DNA from: an uncultured Mycoplasmatota bacterium
GTDB taxonomy: Bacteria; Bacillota_I; Bacilli_A; RF39; UBA660
NCBI GenBank assembly: GCA_948472605.1
Contig: CAOKUH010000059.1
Coordinates: forward strand, 1 to 9,420
DNA length: 9,420 nt
Direction: 5' to 3'
Both the position numbers and the translations under genes were made by a program. The notes under the pieces are model-generated. The model had not been told where the DNA came from. It did no database searches and saw nothing but the letters and a program-made list of their open reading frames with translations. Below, piece by piece: positions 6,333 through 9,420 of this stretch. Positions within the stretch are counted from its first letter, which is position 1. Each line of letters opens with the position of its first letter.

Positions 6333-7418
6333 ATGAAAAAGTTTATATTATTAGTTTTAGTAGTTATTCCTTTAAATGTATCGGCTATTAGTGCGAGAAA
6401 TATTATTGCAATGGATATGGATACAAATCGTATTCTTTATGAAAAAGATATTAATGATGAGCATTTAATTGCCAGTATTACAAAAATTATGACCGCTATA
6501 GTTGCTATAGAACAAGCTGATTTAAATAGTGATGTTACTATAACTTCAACAGTATTAAAATCTTTTGGTAGTGGAATATATGTTGAAATAGGTGAAACTT
6601 TGAAATTAAAAGATTTACTATATGGACTAATGCTTAGAAGTGGGAATGATGCAGCTTTAGCAATAGCAGAATTTGTAGGTAAAGATGTTGATAATTTTGT
6701 AAGTTTAATGAATAATAAAGCTCATGAAATAGGAATGAAAAATACAGTTTTTATAAATCCTCATGGTCTTGAAAATAATGATAAAGTAGGTAATACATCA
6801 ACTGCCTATGATATGGCTCTCTTATCTAGTTATGCTATGCAAAATGATACTTATAAAGAGATAGTAAAAACTAAAAATTATGTTTGTAAAAGCGATAAAA
6901 AAACTTATAGTTGGACTAATAAGAACAAAATGTTAAATTTATATGAATATACAACTGGAGGAAAAACAGGATTTACCGAAAAAGCAAGACGTACTCTTGT
7001 TACAACAGCAACAAAAGATAATATGAATGTAACAATTGTAACTTTAAATGATCCAGATGATTGGGCTGATCATAAATCTTTGTATGAAAAAATTTTTAAA
7101 AATTATGAAGCTGTTAAAGTTATTGATAAAAATAATTTTAAAGTAGATAATGATAATTATTATAAAAATGATATATTATATATTAAAGATGATGTTTATA
7201 TTATGCTAAAAGATCAAGAAAAAGATAGTATATCATTTGATATTAATTTGAATAAATTACCTAAATATGAAAATGATGAAAATGTGGGGACAATTAAAAT
7301 AAAATTAAATGATAAATTATTAAAAGAAGTAAATATTTATGTAAAAAAGCAAGAAGAAATAAAAGCAAAGAAAAGTTTATGGCAAAAAATTATAGGATGG
7401 TTTAAACATGATAAATAA
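6333..7418 (+). CDS. D-alanyl-D-alanine carboxypeptidase (low-molecular-weight PBP, DacB/DacF type)
   Basis: This serine DD-peptidase (peptidase S11) trims the terminal D-Ala from peptidoglycan stem peptides outside the membrane. The 361-residue form has a signal peptide (residues 1-18, likely cleaved after 'NVSA') and all three active-site motifs: SITK (Ser48, Lys51), SGN (103-105) and KTG (211-213, 'TGGKTGFT'). A C-terminal part of about 110 residues is strand-rich and ends in an amphipathic basic helix ('KKSLWQKIIGWFKHDK'), the type that anchors PBP5-like enzymes to the membrane. ATG 6333 was chosen because AGGTGA (6323-6328) lies 4 nt upstream; TTG 6318 would include that site. It overlaps spmA by 11 nt. 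The order matches B. subtilis dacB-spmA-spmB, but I cannot say which paralogue it is, so no symbol is given. Confidence 0.93.
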   Translation: MKKFILLVLVVIPLNVSAISARNIIAMDMDTNRILYEKDINDEHLIASITKIMTAIVAIEQADLNSDVTITSTVLKSFGSGIYVEIGETLKLKDLLYGLMLRSGNDAALAIAEFVGKDVDNFVSLMNNKAHEIGMKNTVFINPHGLENNDKVGNTSTAYDMALLSSYAMQNDTYKEIVKTKNYVCKSDKKTYSWTNKNKMLNLYEYTTGGKTGFTEKARRTLVTTATKDNMNVTIVTLNDPDDWADHKSLYEKIFKNYEAVKVIDKNNFKVDNDNYYKNDILYIKDDVYIMLKDQEKDSISFDINLNKLPKYENDENVGTIKIKLNDKLLKEVNIYVKKQEEIKAKKSLWQKIIGWFKHDK

Positions 7419-7986
7419 AATATGGGGTTTTTTTATAATTGTTGGTATTATTTTTATGTTAATATTTGGCAGAGTAACTGAATTAAATGATACGATTTTA
7501 ACAAGTGCTACAAGTGGTGTTAATATGATTTTAGACTTGCTTCCGATAATTGTTTTATGGTCGGGAATTATGAAAATAGCCGAAAAAAGCGGTTTATTAA
7601 ATTCGATAGGAAACTTTATGAAACCAGTTTTAAGCAAGTTATTTCCTTCTTTAAAAAAAGATAGTAAAGCTTTAGGGTATATAACTTCTAATATAGCTGC
7701 CAATGCTATGGGGCTTGGTAGTGCAGCAACGCCATTTGGTTTAAAAGCAATGGAAGAAATGCAAAAAGAAAATAAAAATAAAGATACAGCTAGTGATGCT
7801 ATGATTACTTTTTTAGTTTTAAATACAAGTGGAGTAACGATAATTCCAACAACTGTAATAGCACTTAGAATGATGCATGGGAGTAGTAATCCTGAAGAAA
7901 TTATTATTACAGCAATACTTGCAACTATAGCGGCTAGTTTTGCTGGTTTAACTCTTGATTATATAAGAAGGAGAAAACGAAAATGA
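7408..7986 (+). CDS. spmA: Spore maturation protein A (SpmA), nucleoside-recognition (Gate) domain membrane protein
   Basis: The 192-residue integral membrane protein has helices at about 5-21, 36-54, 130-155 and 165-183. Conserved SpmA segments are 'SNIAANAMGLGSAATPFGLKAM' split over residues 94-115 and 'LNTSGVTIIPTTVIALR' (138-154). In B. subtilis SpmA and SpmB are needed for full spore-core dehydration and heat resistance. Homologues also occur in many bacteria that make no spores, where their role, probably transport, is unclear. ATG 7408 overlaps the carboxypeptidase end by 11 nt, with AGGATGG (7394-7400) as ribosome binding site. Its TGA stop overlaps the spmB start as ATGA, so the three genes form one translationally coupled operon. 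Confidence 0.93.
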   Translation: MINKIWGFFIIVGIIFMLIFGRVTELNDTILTSATSGVNMILDLLPIIVLWSGIMKIAEKSGLLNSIGNFMKPVLSKLFPSLKKDSKALGYITSNIAANAMGLGSAATPFGLKAMEEMQKENKNKDTASDAMITFLVLNTSGVTIIPTTVIALRMMHGSSNPEEIIITAILATIAASFAGLTLDYIRRRKRK

Positions 7987-8501
7987 GTTATTTATCTAAA
8001 ATGATTATTCCTTTGTTTGTTTTATTTGTAATTTTCTATGGTTATAAAAAAAAGGTATTGATTTATGATTCTTTTTTAGAAGGGGCAAAAGAAGGATTAA
8101 TAACGGTTTTTAATATTTTTCCTTCTATTTTGGCTATGGTTTTTGCTATAAATATTTTTTTAAATAGTAATATTTTAGAAACTATTTTTGGAGTATTAAC
8201 ACCAATTTTAGATAAATTAAGTCTTCCTATAAATATTTTGCCTATGGCGTTTGTAAGACCAATTTCTGGAACAGCGTCTCTTGCTATAATGAATGAAATA
8301 TTTGTAAATTTTGGACCTGATTCATTTGTTGGAAGACTGGCATCCACAATTCAAGGTTGTACTGATACAACAATTTATGTTTTAGCTCTATATTTTGGAA
8401 GTATAAAAATTAATAAAACGAGATATGCTTTATCTACGGGTTTATTTGCTGATTTAATAGGTATTATCGCAAGTTTTATTATTGTTAGTTTAATATTTTA
8501 A
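7983..8501 (+). CDS. spmB: Spore maturation protein B (SpmB), membrane protein
   Basis: The 172-residue integral membrane protein is the partner of SpmA. Hallmarks are 'DSFLEGAKEGLITVFNIFPS' (29-48), 'FVRPISGTASLAIM' (90-103) and 'GPDSFVGRLASTIQGCTDTT' (111-130), running into 'IYVLALYFGS'. There are four or five hydrophobic helices and the length is usual for the family. ATG 7983 overlaps the spmA stop by 4 nt, and GAAGGAG (7967-7973) is a strong ribosome binding site. It is the last gene of the carboxypeptidase-spmA-spmB operon. Only a weak hairpin follows, so some read-through into the glucosaminidase gene is possible. Confidence 0.93.
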   Translation: MSYLSKMIIPLFVLFVIFYGYKKKVLIYDSFLEGAKEGLITVFNIFPSILAMVFAINIFLNSNILETIFGVLTPILDKLSLPINILPMAFVRPISGTASLAIMNEIFVNFGPDSFVGRLASTIQGCTDTTIYVLALYFGSIKINKTRYALSTGLFADLIGIIASFIIVSLIF

Positions 8502-8546
8502 AGGCTATCTTGGTTATTATTAACATTTTTTTAGCCCAGTCATAAT

Positions 8547-8575
8547 TTGACAGAATGAATAGAATATGATAACAT
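8547..8575 (+). promoter_or_regulatory. Sigma-A-type promoter of the glucosaminidase gene
   Basis: A perfect -35 TTGACA (8547-8552), a 17-nt spacer and -10 TAACAT (8570-8575) preceded by TGA (extended -10) make this the clearest promoter in the window. Predicted start is about 8582, giving a 31-nt leader with ribosome binding site TGAGGT (8597-8602). Confidence 0.75.
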
Positions 8576-8612
8576 AGGTATCGTTCCGCAAAAAAATGAG
8601 GTAGAGAAAAAA

Positions 8613-9287
8613 ATGAAAAAATTGCCGTCGGTTAAGGCCAAATGGGCCATAATCACGATTTTACTTTTAGGTAACATATGTACTGTTAGAACATTAGAGG
8701 GACCTAAAAGTATTAATGATAGCGATGCTATTATTCCAACAAATACGCTTGGAAAAAATATTAGTAATAATAGACTAATAAATATAGAAGAGGAAAATAA
8801 AATATTAGCTATGAATGGTAATAAGTCTTTAGAAGATGAAGTCATAATAGAAGAACCTAAAGCGGTTATTGTTTATGATGGCATGACTTTAGATGAGTTA
8901 TCGAAAAAGCTTGAAAAAAATTTAAAATCAACATTGAAAGGCTATGGAAAAGTATTTGCAGAAGCTGCAATTAAATATGATGTTAATCCTTATCTTGGTT
9001 TAGCAATTGTATTACATGAAACGGGATGTTCTTCGGGAAATTGTAGTACGCTAACTAAGAAATGTAATAATGTTGGTGGAATGAAAGGTTCATCACGTTG
9101 CAATGGAACTTCTTATGCAAAATTTAGTTCTTTAAATGCAGGTATTGATGCTTTCTTTAAAAATTTATCAAAAAATTATATAAAGAAAGGATTAACAACT
9201 CCAGAGAAAATTGGAAAAAAATATGCGGAAAGTAGTACATGGGCTTCAAAAGTTAAATACTTTATGAATAAGATAAAAAATAGTTAA
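8613..9287 (+). CDS. Secreted or membrane-anchored glucosaminidase/lysozyme-like cell-wall hydrolase
   Basis: The 224-residue protein has a basic N-terminus and one hydrophobic segment (about 11-25), a signal peptide or anchor. An acidic, probably flexible linker (about 29-100) is followed by a catalytic domain (about 104-222). The domain reads 'YGKVFAEAAIKYDVNPYLGLAIVLHETG', with Glu136 of HETG in the place of the catalytic glutamate of the glucosaminidase (PF01832)/lysozyme-like fold. 'NNVGGMKG' (substrate groove), 'YAKFSSLNAGIDAFFKNLSKNYI' and a 'Y..S..WASKVKYFMNKI' end are typical of the family. Four cysteines (139, 144, 151, 163) cluster around the active-site loop. It should cleave the glycan backbone of peptidoglycan outside the cell. 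The gene has its own promoter and terminator. The exact bond cut cannot be read from sequence. Confidence 0.85.
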   Translation: MKKLPSVKAKWAIITILLLGNICTVRTLEGPKSINDSDAIIPTNTLGKNISNNRLINIEEENKILAMNGNKSLEDEVIIEEPKAVIVYDGMTLDELSKKLEKNLKSTLKGYGKVFAEAAIKYDVNPYLGLAIVLHETGCSSGNCSTLTKKCNNVGGMKGSSRCNGTSYAKFSSLNAGIDAFFKNLSKNYIKKGLTTPEKIGKKYAESSTWASKVKYFMNKIKNS

Positions 9288-9298
9288 TGTTTTTAAAT

Positions 9299-9326
9299 AA
9301 GGCTGTCAAAATGATAGTCTTTTTTT
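9299..9326 (+). terminator. Rho-independent terminator after the glucosaminidase gene
   Basis: The stem AAGGCTGTCA (9299-9308) / TGATAGTCTT (9312-9321) has two G-U pairs and an AAA loop. It runs into a T tract that ends at 9326. Confidence 0.85.
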
Positions 9327-9381
9327 GTGAAAAAACCAAAAATTAATTATAAGTTTAGATTATTTTCTATTGTAAAAGAAG

Positions 9382-9387
9382 TATAAT
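9382..9387 (+). promoter_or_regulatory. Candidate -10 for the gene starting at the right edge
   Basis: TATAAT occupies 9382-9387, after the terminator and 30 nt before the next ATG. No convincing -35 is present at 16-18 nt. Predicted start is about 9394. Confidence 0.45.
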
Positions 9388-9406
9388 TTTAGTAATATAA
9401 GTATAT

Positions 9407-9420
9407 GGTGAAAGAATATG
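9407..9420 (+). other. Ribosome binding site and start codon of the next gene
   Basis: GGTGA (9407-9411) is followed after 6 nt by ATG 9418-9420, the last three bases of the window. Together with the upstream -10 this marks the start of a + strand gene whose product cannot be seen. Confidence 0.55.

Noticed and set aside
7983..7986. TGA as a sense (Trp) codon, suggesting a mycoplasma code
   Set aside because: The only TGA ending a gene here closes spmA at the family's normal length and overlaps the spmB start; tryptophans are all TGG.
8503..8536. GGCTA/TAGCC with inner GTTA/TAAC and a T run after spmB, as a terminator
   Set aside because: The inner stem is only 4 bp and the outer arm pairs with bases after the T run, so it does not make a proper terminator. 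At best it is a weak attenuating structure.

Overview
This window comes from a very AT-rich, low-GC Gram-positive bacterium. The gene set (UppP, a TrpRS of the Bacillus type, a UPF0736/DUF3603 protein, a dac-spmA-spmB cluster and a lipoprotein) points to a Firmicutes/Bacilli lineage, plausibly one of the uncultured small-genome gut groups near the Mollicutes. That placement is inference. The genetic code looks standard: Trp is TGG throughout, and spmA ends at a TGA that overlaps the spmB start (ATGA), so this is not a code-4 mycoplasma.

Layout. Positions 1-227 hold the C-terminal end of an Rpn-type PD-(D/E)XK nuclease/transposase. A 285-residue protein I do not recognise (230-1087) follows almost without a gap. 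A second + strand unit carries a VTT-domain (TVP38/TMEM64/DedA-like) membrane protein (1189-1773) and rmuC (1784-2857). It ends at a strong bidirectional hairpin (2915-2942) shared with convergent uppP (2942-3751, minus). Divergent from uppP is a two-gene unit of a small two-TM protein and a DUF3603 protein, overlapping by 44 nt. It runs tail-to-tail into trpS (4653-5636, minus), with the two stop codons sharing TTAA. Divergent from trpS is a lipoprotein (5719-6261) with its own terminator. A D-Ala-D-Ala carboxypeptidase, spmA and spmB follow with overlapping ends (6333-8501). A glucosaminidase/lysozyme-like secreted enzyme (8613-9287) has its own promoter and terminator. The next gene's ATG is the last three bases.

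Function. Much of the window concerns the cell envelope: undecaprenyl-phosphate recycling (UppP, possibly the VTT protein), peptidoglycan trimming (carboxypeptidase, glucosaminidase) and SpmA/SpmB. RmuC and the Rpn remnant act on DNA, and trpS is housekeeping.

I do not see a complete, clearly new multi-gene system. The most interesting leads are the unrecognised gene coupled to Rpn, the small-membrane-protein/DUF3603 overlap, and a recurring architecture in which the -10 element lies 16-18 nt before the start codon, so the predicted transcript begins at the GGTGA-type ribosome binding site. No intergenic stretch exceeds 300 bases. I saw no tRNA, rRNA, CRISPR array, insertion-sequence ends or riboswitch.
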